This document shows positions 29,452 to 37,749 of a stretch of 64,000 bases of DNA, one piece after another. A program made the position numbers and the translations under genes. Location of the stretch: assembly GCA_025699005.1 (NCBI GenBank), contig JAILWI010000001.1, positions 844,908 to 908,907 of the forward strand. The letters run 5' to 3'. The first letter of the stretch is position 1. Each line of letters opens with the position of its first letter. A model generated the notes under the pieces. That model was not told the DNA's origin. It made no database searches and saw only the letters and a list, made by a program, of their open reading frames with translations. The DNA is from Chloroflexota bacterium (GTDB lineage: Bacteria > Chloroflexota > Limnocylindria > QHBO01).

Positions 29452-30618
29452 ATGAGGCACCTGCGCATTCCTGTGGTCATGGTGGTTCTGGTTCTTCTCG
29501 TCGCGGCCTGTGGCGGCGCCGCCCAAACGGGTGGCACGATCGACGAGATCGGAGAGGGTGAGGGAGAGCTCAACCTCGTGATCTGGGCCGGCTACGCCGA
29601 GCGTGGCGAGGTCGATCCGGCCTTCGACTGGGTCACCCCGTTCGAGGACGAGACCGGCTGCGAGGTCAACACCACGAACATGACCGACTCGAACAACGGC
29701 GTCTCGCTCATCCAGTCGGGCGAGTACGACGGCATCAGCGCATCCGGCGACGCGACCACGCGGCTCATCGCGAGCGAGCTCGTCGCGCCGATCAACACGG
29801 ACGTGTTCGAGAACTACGACGGCGTGTTCGACGGGCTGAAGGACCTGCCGCACAACACCGTCGACGGTGTGAACTACGGCGTGCCGCACGGACGCGGGCC
29901 GAACCTGCTGGCCTGGAACACCGAGGAGATCACCGAGGCCCCGACCAGCTGGGACATCATCTGGGAGAACGGCGCCGACTACGCGGGTGACATCAGCATC
30001 TACGACTCGTCGATCTTCATCGCCGATGCTGCGCTGCACCTCATGAACTCGCAGCCCGACCTGGGGATCACGAACCCGTACCAGCTCAACCAGGAGCAGT
30101 TCGACGCGGCCATCGCGGTCCTCGAGGAGCTCGATGCCAACGACCCGCTCTACTGGGGCACCTTCAGTGACCAGGTGAGTTCGTACGGCGCCGGCGACGT
30201 GGTCGTCGGGACGACCTGGCAGTTCCAGGTCAACCTCCTCCAGGGCGAGGACGCCCCGATCGAGGCCACCCTCCCCGAGGAAGGCTCGACCGGCTGGTCC
30301 GACACCTGGATGATGGCCGCCGATGCGGCGCATCCGAACTGCATGCTCATGTGGATGGACCACATGATGTCGCCCGAGGCGAACGGGCAGGCGACGGTCT
30401 GGTTCGGTGAGGCCCCGACCAGCCAGGCGGCATGCGACTACGCGGAGACGCTGTCCGAGGGTCACTGCGACCTGACGCATGCGACCGACGAGGCCTACTA
30501 CGACCGGATCTGGTACTGGAGCACGCCACAGGAGGATTGCGCCGATGACGACGACGCGACCACCTGCGTGACCCAGGACGACTGGGTCCAGGCCTGGACG
30601 AGCCTTCGCGGCGGCTGA
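29452..30618 (+). CDS. potD: ABC transporter substrate-binding lipoprotein, polyamine (PotD) type
   Basis: MRHLRIPVVMVVLVLLVAACGGAAQ (lipobox); ELNLVIWAGYAERGEVDPAFDWVTPFEDETGCEVNTTNMTDSNNGVSLIQSGEYDGISASGD. Alternative start 29425. Confidence 0.88.
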   Translation: MRHLRIPVVMVVLVLLVAACGGAAQTGGTIDEIGEGEGELNLVIWAGYAERGEVDPAFDWVTPFEDETGCEVNTTNMTDSNNGVSLIQSGEYDGISASGDATTRLIASELVAPINTDVFENYDGVFDGLKDLPHNTVDGVNYGVPHGRGPNLLAWNTEEITEAPTSWDIIWENGADYAGDISIYDSSIFIADAALHLMNSQPDLGITNPYQLNQEQFDAAIAVLEELDANDPLYWGTFSDQVSSYGAGDVVVGTTWQFQVNLLQGEDAPIEATLPEEGSTGWSDTWMMAADAAHPNCMLMWMDHMMSPEANGQATVWFGEAPTSQAACDYAETLSEGHCDLTHATDEAYYDRIWYWSTPQEDCADDDDATTCVTQDDWVQAWTSLRGG

Positions 30619-30647
30619 GCCGTGGCTCGTTCCTAGGAGCCCGCACT

Positions 30648-30675
30648 GCTCCCCGGGGGTTCGCCCCCGGGGAGC
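30648..30675 (+). terminator. Perfect 12-bp stem with TTCG tetraloop between SBP and permease genes
   Basis: GCTCCCCGGGGG-TTCG-CCCCCGGGGAGC followed by ATCCTTCC. Confidence 0.75.
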
Positions 30676-30705
30676 ATCCTTCCCCTTCACCGAACCCGGG
30701 AGCCG

Positions 30706-31608
30706 ATGACGACCACCGCCGATCCGGAACCGACCCGCCCGGGACGCCTGCGCCGGTTCGCCGCGTGGCTCCATGCGCGGCCGAGGACCCAGCGACGCAT
30801 GCTGCTGTCGGGCCCGATCGCCTGGATGCTCCTGGCCTACTTCGGGTCCCTCGCCATCCTGCTCATGGGCGCGTTCTGGGAGAAGGACACGTTCACCGGC
30901 CGCGTCGAGCCCTTCGTGTGGAGCTTCGGCGCGTTCGAAAGCCTTTTCGCCAACGAGGTGTACCGCACGATCGCGGTCCGCACGATCACGATCGCCGTCC
31001 TCGTGACGCTGACCGACGTGCTGCTCGCGTTCCCGATCGCCTACTACATGGCGCGCATCGCCTCGCCCCGCATGCGCGGCGCGCTGGTCGTCGCCATCCT
31101 CATGCCCCTGTGGGCCGCCTATCTCGTGAAGGTCTACGCGTGGCGCACGATCCTCCAGGGCAACGGCTTCATGGAGTGGGCGCTCGGGCCATTCGGCGTC
31201 GACGCGCCGGGCCTCGGCCAGATCGCCAACTCGTGGCTCGTGCTGAGCTATCTGTGGCTGCCGTACATGATCCTGCCGATCTACGCCGGACTCGAGCGCA
31301 TTCCGCCGTCACTGCTGGAGGCATCCGCCGATCTGGGGGCACGGAGCGGGCAGACGTTCCGTCGCGTGGTCCTGCCCCTCGTCGTCCCCTCGCTCGTGGC
31401 CGGGTCGATCTTCACGTTCAGCCTCACGCTGGGTGACTACATCACGCCCGATCTCGTGTCGGACGCGAAGTTCATCGGCAACGTCATCTACGACAACTCG
31501 AGCCTGGGCAACGTGCCGCTGGCCGCCGCCTACTCGCTGTTGCCCATCGTGATCATGATCGGCTACCTCCTGGTCGCGCGCCGCATGGGCGCGTTCGAGT
31601 CGCTGTGA
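30706..31608 (+). CDS. potB: ABC transporter permease, polyamine (PotB) type
   Basis: LLSGPIAWMLLAYFGSLAILLMGAFWEKD...; LLEASADLGARSGQTFRRVVLPLVVPSLVAGSIFTFSLTLGDYITPDLV. Confidence 0.9.
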   Translation: MTTTADPEPTRPGRLRRFAAWLHARPRTQRRMLLSGPIAWMLLAYFGSLAILLMGAFWEKDTFTGRVEPFVWSFGAFESLFANEVYRTIAVRTITIAVLVTLTDVLLAFPIAYYMARIASPRMRGALVVAILMPLWAAYLVKVYAWRTILQGNGFMEWALGPFGVDAPGLGQIANSWLVLSYLWLPYMILPIYAGLERIPPSLLEASADLGARSGQTFRRVVLPLVVPSLVAGSIFTFSLTLGDYITPDLVSDAKFIGNVIYDNSSLGNVPLAAAYSLLPIVIMIGYLLVARRMGAFESL

Positions 31609-31621
31609 GCGGGTGGGCGGC

Positions 31622-32422
31622 GTGACCGAGTCACGGTGGGTTCGCATCGGCCTGCGCATGGCGACCGTGCTCGTCATCGTGTTCCTCTACCTGCCGCTCG
31701 TGATCCTGACCATCTATGCCTTCAACCCCTCGCGCCTCCAAGCGTGGCCGCCGACGGGGTTCACGTTCGACTGGTTCGTGGAGGCGGCGAACAACCCCGC
31801 CATCGGGCGCGCGCTGGTCAACTCGCTGCTGGCCGGAACCGGAGCGACCGCCATCGCGCTCGTGCTCGGGACCGCGGCGGCGTTGGCGATCCAGCGCTAC
31901 GCGTTCTTCGGGCGCGACACGATCTCGTTCCTGTTCATCCTGCCGATCGCGCTGCCAGGCGTCGTGACCGGCATCGCCCTGCGCACGACGTTCCAGACCG
32001 TCGGGGTGGACTTCGGCCTGGCCACGATCATCGTCGGGCACGCGACGTTCTGCGTCGTCATCGCCTACAACAACGTCATCGCCCGGCTGCGCCGGCTGCC
32101 TCGGACTCCCGAGGAGGCGTCCGCCGACCTGGGTGCGGACACGTGGACCACGTTCCGGCGCATCACGCTGCCCGGCATGGGGACCGCGCTGCTCTCCGGC
32201 GGCCTGCTCGCCTTCGCGCTGTCGTTCGACGAGATCATCGTCACGCTCTTCACGGCCGGTCCGGGAACGCAGACGATCCCGATGTGGATCTTCGCCGCCA
32301 TCCAGCGTCCCACGGAGCTGCCGGTCGTGAACGTCATCGCCTTCGTCCTGATCCTGTTCTCGACGATCCCGGTCTACCTGGCGCAGCGGATCAGCAGCGG
32401 CGTGGGGGGCGGTCGCTACTGA
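31622..32422 (+). CDS. potC: ABC transporter permease, polyamine (PotC) type
   Basis: VTESRWVRIGLRMATVLVIVFLYLPLVILTIYAFNPS...; EEASADLGADTWTTFRRITLPGMGTALLSGGLLAFALSFDEIIVTLF. GTG start at 31622 (alternative 31613). Confidence 0.9.
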   Translation: MTESRWVRIGLRMATVLVIVFLYLPLVILTIYAFNPSRLQAWPPTGFTFDWFVEAANNPAIGRALVNSLLAGTGATAIALVLGTAAALAIQRYAFFGRDTISFLFILPIALPGVVTGIALRTTFQTVGVDFGLATIIVGHATFCVVIAYNNVIARLRRLPRTPEEASADLGADTWTTFRRITLPGMGTALLSGGLLAFALSFDEIIVTLFTAGPGTQTIPMWIFAAIQRPTELPVVNVIAFVLILFSTIPVYLAQRISSGVGGGRY

Positions 32423-32465
32423 CCGAATGGTCCCGGTGCGGGACTTTGGGGTGGGGCGTACGCTG

Positions 32466-34277
32466 GTGACCGACACCCGGCCGCCGAGCGCCGGGTCGAA
32501 CGGAGTCGAGCCAACCGTGTCCCAGATCGTCCAGCCCGCTGCCCGCACGCCGGCTTGGCGCGTGGTCGTCATCGCTGCCGTTGCCGTGCTCGCCGTCGCC
32601 ATCGGCGCGCTCGTCGGCAGCACCCTGCTTGCGAACCGCGCAGCCGCCATCGGCGCGGCCGCCGCCTACGTGCCCGCCGACGCACCGTTCTACGTCGAGT
32701 TCCGCATCGAGCCGTCCGAGGCGCAGGATGCCTCGCTCCGCGAGATCCTCGGCCGCTTCCCCGACAGCGGAGAGATCGATCTGGACGAGCCGCTCTATCC
32801 GCAGATGGTGGCTGCCATCGACGAGATGCTCGCCGCCGAGGGCGCCGGCGTGTCCTGGGAAGCCGACGTCGCGACCTGGTTCGACGGCCGGCTGGCGTTC
32901 ACGATGACCGACATCCCCACTGCGGCATTCGCGGATCCGGTCGATCCGATGGGCGTGCCGGAGGTGCCGCCGATGATCCTCCTGCTCGGCGTGACCGACC
33001 GGACGGCCGCCGAGGACGGCATCGCGAAGCTGCTGGCCGCGTCCCGGGAGTCCCCGTCGTTCACGACGGTCGAGCACCAGGGCACGGTCATCCACTTCTC
33101 CGAGGGTACGGAGTTCGGAGCGTATGCCGTGACGGACGACCAGGTCCTCGTCGGGACCGATGCGGAAACCCTCCAGGGCGCCCTCGACACGCACGCCGAC
33201 GGCACCGGCACGGTCGCCGAGCTCGACGAGATGACGAAGCTCACCGACGAGCTGCCCGACGACTGGCTCATGTTCATGACCTACGACTTCAGCGATCTCA
33301 TGGCCGAGGCGATGGCCGCGGGGGCGAGCGCATCGCCCGAGATGGCGGAGGCCTTCGGCTCGCTCATGGAGCATCAGTCCCTCCGCGGGGCGATGGCCAT
33401 CTCGGCCGCCGACGGCCGCGTCCTGCTCGATGCCGCCACCGATGCGCCGACCGGGCCGTTCGCCATGGAGAACGCGGATCGCGGCCTGTCCGGCGAGGTG
33501 CCCGGGGACGTCCTCTACTACAGCGAGGCCGGCAACATCGGGCAGGGCTTCGCCGCGGTCATCGAGCCGATGAAGGACGCGATCGCCGACGTGCCCGACG
33601 GCGAGGAGCAGATCCGGACCCTCGAGTCCGCGCTCGGTGCCGACCTCGAGGAGCTCGTCAGCTGGATCGACGACGGCGCGATCGTCATCGGCGCGACCGA
33701 GGGTGAGCCGTACGCGGGCATGGTCCTCGTGCCGAACGACATGGACGCCGCGCGGCGCCGCCTGGACCAGCTCGCGTCGTTCGCGGGGCTCGGCGCGCTC
33801 GACCCGAGCAGCGGCCTCACGGTCGGCGAGGAGGACGTCGACGGGGTGACCGTCACGACGATCACCTGGACCGATCCGAACGCGGGGTCGGGCATGGGCC
33901 TCGGCATGCCGAGCTTCGAGGGATTCGCCGTGGAGTACGCGGTGACCGATGACCGCGCCATCGTCGGCTTCGGCGACGCCTTCGTACGGCGCGTGCTGGC
34001 GCTCGAGGAGGCCGATTCGCTCGCCGCGGTGGCTCGCTACACCGACGCCGTCGCCGAGTTCGGTGGTCCCGAGTCCGCCGGCATCGCGTGGCTCGACATC
34101 ACCGGCGTGCGCGAGGCGATCGAGACCGCGCTCGGGCCGATGCTCGAGGCGGGCGATCCGGGCGGGATGTACGCGTCGGAGATCCGCCCCTGGCTGCTGC
34201 CGCTGGATCGTCTCGTTGGCGTCACCCGCGTCGACGGCGACGTGATGACCCAGCGCGGAGCGCTGCTCTTCGAGTGA
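32466..34277 (+). CDS. DUF3352-type membrane-anchored protein
   Basis: GTG start; TM VVVIAAVAVLAVAIGALVGSTLL; AAYVPADAPFYVEFRIEP...YTDAVAEFGGPESAGIAWLDI; overall DUF3352 pattern. Confidence 0.75.
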   Translation: MTDTRPPSAGSNGVEPTVSQIVQPAARTPAWRVVVIAAVAVLAVAIGALVGSTLLANRAAAIGAAAAYVPADAPFYVEFRIEPSEAQDASLREILGRFPDSGEIDLDEPLYPQMVAAIDEMLAAEGAGVSWEADVATWFDGRLAFTMTDIPTAAFADPVDPMGVPEVPPMILLLGVTDRTAAEDGIAKLLAASRESPSFTTVEHQGTVIHFSEGTEFGAYAVTDDQVLVGTDAETLQGALDTHADGTGTVAELDEMTKLTDELPDDWLMFMTYDFSDLMAEAMAAGASASPEMAEAFGSLMEHQSLRGAMAISAADGRVLLDAATDAPTGPFAMENADRGLSGEVPGDVLYYSEAGNIGQGFAAVIEPMKDAIADVPDGEEQIRTLESALGADLEELVSWIDDGAIVIGATEGEPYAGMVLVPNDMDAARRRLDQLASFAGLGALDPSSGLTVGEEDVDGVTVTTITWTDPNAGSGMGLGMPSFEGFAVEYAVTDDRAIVGFGDAFVRRVLALEEADSLAAVARYTDAVAEFGGPESAGIAWLDITGVREAIETALGPMLEAGDPGGMYASEIRPWLLPLDRLVGVTRVDGDVMTQRGALLFE

Positions 34278-34591
34278 GCGGCGCGCCGCAGCCGTTCCCC
34301 GACGAGCGTGACGGGGAGCCGGGAATCCAGGCCGCGGAGGATCGGCTGCGCTCGGCCGGTGTCGAGCCGTGGTCGTGGAGCAACGCGCCCGGCGACCGGT
34401 ACGCGGCGCACGAGCATGCGACGACGAAGCTGCTCATCTGCGCCCAGGGCTCGATCACGTTCCTGATCGGCGAGCACGGCGTTCCGTTCGAGCTTCGCGC
34501 GGGAGCTGGCATGGTCCTCCCGGCCGGGACGCGGCACGCGGCGGTCGTCGGCCCCGAGGGCTGCACGTGCCTGGAGGGGCATCGCTCCTAG
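34274..34591 (+). CDS. Cupin-fold protein
   Basis: GTGA overlap start; PGDRYAAHEHATTKLLICAQGSITFLIGEHGVPFELRAGAGMVLPAGTRHAAVVGPEG. Confidence 0.8.
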   Translation: MSGAPQPFPDERDGEPGIQAAEDRLRSAGVEPWSWSNAPGDRYAAHEHATTKLLICAQGSITFLIGEHGVPFELRAGAGMVLPAGTRHAAVVGPEGCTCLEGHRS

Positions 34592-34887
34592 ACGCGCCGC
34601 GACCCCCGGGCCGCGAACTCGCGGGCCTCGTGCTCGAACCGATTGTCGTGGTACCAGCGCTTGCCGGCCCGGCGTGCGCGGAGCGAATCGGCGAGGTAGA
34701 CGAACGGGAACGCGATGCCGTGCCGCTTCCACTGCTCGACGTGCGCGAGCTCGTGCGCGAGCTCGCCGTCGGAGAGCGGCCGCCAGGCGTAGATCCTGCG
34801 CCCGATCGTGATCGCGAGCCAGTCCTTCACGAGCAAGGAGCCCACGACGCGCAGCCACGGCCAGACGTGGACGCGGTGATCGCTCAC
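34588..34887 (-). CDS. Small putative metalloprotease-like protein with HEXXH motif
   Basis: AWRPLSDGELAHELAHVEQWKRHGIAFPFVYLADSLRA: HELAHVEQW. Confidence 0.7.
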   Translation of the reverse strand: MSDHRVHVWPWLRVVGSLLVKDWLAITIGRRIYAWRPLSDGELAHELAHVEQWKRHGIAFPFVYLADSLRARRAGKRWYHDNRFEHEAREFAARGSRRV

Positions 34888-35813
34888 CGGCCGGCCCGTC
34901 GCACGAGGAGGTCGCGGCGGTCACCCCAGTGGTCGAGGAATCGATAAAAGTTGCGGCGGCTGAGCCGATCCCGCTCTGCGTCCGGCAGCGAGGCCCAGCC
35001 GCGATGATCATGGAGCTCGAGCGGCAGCCGTTCGGTGCGGACCGCCCGCCAGCCCGCGTCGCGGATCGCGAAGCTGAGGTCGAGATCCGCATTGCGATAG
35101 AAGCGGAAGCGGCGATCGAAGCCGACGACGGCGCGCAGCGCCTCTCGGCGCAGGGCGAGGCAGTAGCCCTCGATGGCGTCGACCTCCCCCGGATCGGCAC
35201 TCTCGAACTGCCGGCCGTCGTCGCTCGTCACGCCCCATGGCCCGGCGATGCCGACGGTCGGATCCGAGAAGGTGGCCAGCAACGGCTCCAGGAACTCGCC
35301 GATCGGCTCGACCGAGGTGTCGACCAGGACCGTCACCTCGCCGCGGGAGCGCCGCAGGCCGAGGTTCCGCGCATCGGCCCAGCCCAGCCGGCTGCTGGTG
35401 CGCAGCACGGTCGGGCCCTGGCCGGCGATCGCATCGGCGTCGAAGGTCGGGGCGTTCGCGACGATGACGATCTCGAACGACGGGGCAGGTGGGTGGAGCT
35501 CGAGGGCGGCCAGGAAGCGATGGAGATCCTCCGGGTGATCCTCGGCCAGGAGCTGGAGGGAGGCATCCACCGACGCCGGCTCGTCGAGCAGCGTGGCGAG
35601 GTCGTTCGGGTCGGCGTAGCCGGTGGCAGCCGGCTCCGGTGGCAGCAGAGGCCGGGCCGATGATCCGCCAGCCGCGTCCTGGACCTCCCAGCCGAGGCCC
35701 GCGATCTCGTCGCGCAGGGCGTCCGCCTCGTCCCAGCGCCGCTCTTCTCGTGCCCGAGTGCGGCGGTCGAGCAGATCGCGGATCTCGGGCGGCGGGGAGT
35801 CATCAGCACGCAT
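34884..35813 (-). CDS. Family 2 glycosyltransferase with an N-terminal CysRS-C-terminal-like segment
   Basis: N-term IRDLLDRRTRAREERRWDEADALRDEIAGLGWEVQDAAGG; GT2 region FEIVIVANAPTFDADAIAGQGPTVLRTSSRLGWADARNLGLRRSRGEVTVLVDTSVEP. Confidence 0.82.
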   Translation of the reverse strand: MRADDSPPPEIRDLLDRRTRAREERRWDEADALRDEIAGLGWEVQDAAGGSSARPLLPPEPAATGYADPNDLATLLDEPASVDASLQLLAEDHPEDLHRFLAALELHPPAPSFEIVIVANAPTFDADAIAGQGPTVLRTSSRLGWADARNLGLRRSRGEVTVLVDTSVEPIGEFLEPLLATFSDPTVGIAGPWGVTSDDGRQFESADPGEVDAIEGYCLALRREALRAVVGFDRRFRFYRNADLDLSFAIRDAGWRAVRTERLPLELHDHRGWASLPDAERDRLSRRNFYRFLDHWGDRRDLLVRRAGR

Positions 35814-35961
35814 GAACGGAAGTACTCCAGGGCATGACCGAACGTACCGGGTGGGTGGAGATCACCTCAACCTTACTATCCGACCACGAGCCGCACCCAC
35901 CGCACCTGCCCGGTGCGACCGGCCCGTTGCAGTGCCCGAACAGAGGGAAAGACCACCACCC

Positions 35962-36147
35962 ATGATGACGAACGAGGTCGGCAAGCTGCTCACGGCGGCC
36001 GAGGTCGCCGAGATGCTGCATCTGCACGTCAACACCGTGAAGCGCCTGGGCGATCGCGGTGAGCTCCCGTTCTTCCGCGTCTGCAAGCGCGGCGACCGTC
36101 GGTTCCGCTACGACGACGTGCTCGAGTTCCTGCATCGCAGCAAGTAG
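35962..36147 (+). CDS. Excisionase/BldC-like helix-turn-helix DNA-binding protein
   Basis: MMTNEVGKLLTAAEVAEMLHLHVNTVKRLGDRGELPFFRVCKRGDRRFRYDDVLEFLHRSK. Confidence 0.85.
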   Translation: MMTNEVGKLLTAAEVAEMLHLHVNTVKRLGDRGELPFFRVCKRGDRRFRYDDVLEFLHRSK

Positions 36148-36200
36148 CGACATATCTGCCCCCGGTTCGTCCGGGTGTGCCCCTGCCAGGGGGCTGTGCT

Positions 36201-36235
36201 AACGACCGCCGAGGTGCCATTTCTCGGCGGTCGTT
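36201..36235 (+). terminator. 13-bp perfect stem hairpin downstream of the HTH gene
   Basis: AACGACCGCCGAG-GTGCCATTT-CTCGGCGGTCGTT. Confidence 0.75.
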
Positions 36236-36261
36236 CGCGTCTGTCGCATAATCGACGCTCC

Positions 36262-37428
36262 ATGAACGACCATCCTGCGGCTCTCGACGAGATCCGCGAT
36301 CTGCTCGACCGCGGTGAGATGGAGGCGGCGGCCCGCGCGGCCGAGCCGCTCACGCGCACCGGCGACGCCGACGTGGCCGCCGATGCCTGGCTCCTCATCG
36401 GCACGGCCCGCTATCGCCTCGACGACGAGCCGGGAGCCCTCATCGCCTGGCGTGCGGCCGCCGACTCCGGTGGGGCCGCTGCGTGGCTCGGCCATCGCAG
36501 CGTGGCCGAGCAGCACGTCCGCGACGGCAACCTCGACGAGGCGATCACCGCATACCGGGAAGCGGATCGGCAGGCGCCTCCCTCCGAGCGCGGAGCGATC
36601 GCGAACCGCATCGCATGGCTTCTCAAGGAGACCGGCCACGACTTCGCGGCGCGGCGCCAGTTCAACCGGGCTCGAGGCGCCTACGCGACCCACGTGCCGG
36701 TCGTCACGTACGCGATCATCGGCATCTGCGTCGCGCTGTTCGGGATCGACGCCGTGCTGAGCCAGGGGGCGAACCTGAGCGGCGGCTTCCTCGGCGGCAC
36801 CGTGGGACCGCTCGGCGAGGCGAACCTCATCAACGCCTTCTTCGTCGCACAGGGCGAGTGGTGGCGGATCTTCACGAGCGCCTTCTTCCACCTCGGCCCG
36901 ATCCACCTCGCCTTCAACATGTACGTCCTCTACCTCTACGGGCAGCTCGTGGAGCGGATGTACGGACGGGTCGAGTACGGGATCATCTATCTGCTGGCCG
37001 CGGCGGGCGGAAGCGTCGCGACGATCCTGTTCGACCCGCGCCAGTTCGCGGCCGGGGCCTCCGGCGCCATCTTCGGGGTCATCGGCCTCCTGTTCGTGGT
37101 CTCGCGGCGGCACCACGCCGTGCTCGGGCGCGAGGCGCGGTCGATGATGGCCGGCATCGGGACCTATCTCGTCTTCCTCCTCGTGTTCACGTTCCTCGTC
37201 CCCGGCATCAGCCTCACCGGTCACCTCGGCGGCCTGGCCGTCGGCGCGGTGCTCGGCTTCCTCCTGCCACCGACCGGCGTGGAGACGATGGGCGGCATGT
37301 GGCGCACACCGAGTGGAGAGCGGCTCTCGGGCGGGATGCCGCGAGCCGTGCGCGCGGCGGTGTACGCGGTCGTTGCCGGGTTCCTCGTCGCGGGGTCGTA
37401 CCTCGCGGTCGGGCCATTCCTCGGTTGA
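36262..37428 (+). CDS. Rhomboid family intramembrane serine protease with N-terminal TPR-like region
   Basis: GEWWRIFTSAFFHLGPIHLAFNMYVLYLYGQLVERMYG...AAGASGAIFGVIGLLF (GASGA active-site Ser), GHLGGLAVGAVLGF. Confidence 0.9.
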   Translation: MNDHPAALDEIRDLLDRGEMEAAARAAEPLTRTGDADVAADAWLLIGTARYRLDDEPGALIAWRAAADSGGAAAWLGHRSVAEQHVRDGNLDEAITAYREADRQAPPSERGAIANRIAWLLKETGHDFAARRQFNRARGAYATHVPVVTYAIIGICVALFGIDAVLSQGANLSGGFLGGTVGPLGEANLINAFFVAQGEWWRIFTSAFFHLGPIHLAFNMYVLYLYGQLVERMYGRVEYGIIYLLAAAGGSVATILFDPRQFAAGASGAIFGVIGLLFVVSRRHHAVLGREARSMMAGIGTYLVFLLVFTFLVPGISLTGHLGGLAVGAVLGFLLPPTGVETMGGMWRTPSGERLSGGMPRAVRAAVYAVVAGFLVAGSYLAVGPFLG

Positions 37429-37454
37429 CCGTCGGGGCCGATCGCGCCTAGGAT
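37425..37454 (+). promoter_or_regulatory. Predicted promoter of the T-box/trp operon (TTGACC-N18-TAGGAT)
   Basis: -35 TTGACC 37425-37430 overlapping the rhomboid stop codon; -10 TAGGAT 37449-37454. Confidence 0.5.
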
Positions 37455-37479
37455 GCCGCTCCCAACCGAAGAGCGGCAT

Positions 37480-37718
37480 CGACCGGGACGAGTACCCGAT
37501 GCAGCGACCCAGAACGAGCGAGCCGGGATGGTGAGAGCCGGCATGGAACGCATCGGCGAATGGACCCCGCGAGCCTCGTCCCAACGCGATCGTCGCCGAT
37601 CGCCAGGCGACGACGAGTGGGCCCTCCGTTAGCGGGGCCGAGAAAGCGCGGACCGGCGGACGGTCCGAACGAGTGTGGCACCGCGGAATGACGCCTCCGT
37701 CTCTCGAGATGGAGGCGT
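37480..37718 (+). promoter_or_regulatory. T-box riboswitch leader, specifier UGG (Trp), upstream of trpD
   Basis: AGTA (37491-37494) and GAA (37558-37560) S-turn strands flanked by CCGATGC/GCATCGG; apical GGTGAGA; specifier TGG 37561-37563 followed by A; T-box AGTGTGGCACCGCG 37672-37685 (consensus AGGGTGGNACCGCG); UGGC matches GCCA end of tRNA-Trp; terminator hairpin 37691-37718. Confidence 0.92.
37691..37718 (+). terminator. T-box-associated intrinsic terminator hairpin
   Basis: ACGCCTCCGTCT-CTCG-AGATGGAGGCGT followed by TCGTGTTGT. Confidence 0.8.
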
Positions 37719-37749
37719 TCGTGTTGTCCGAGGCTGGCAGGAAGGACCG

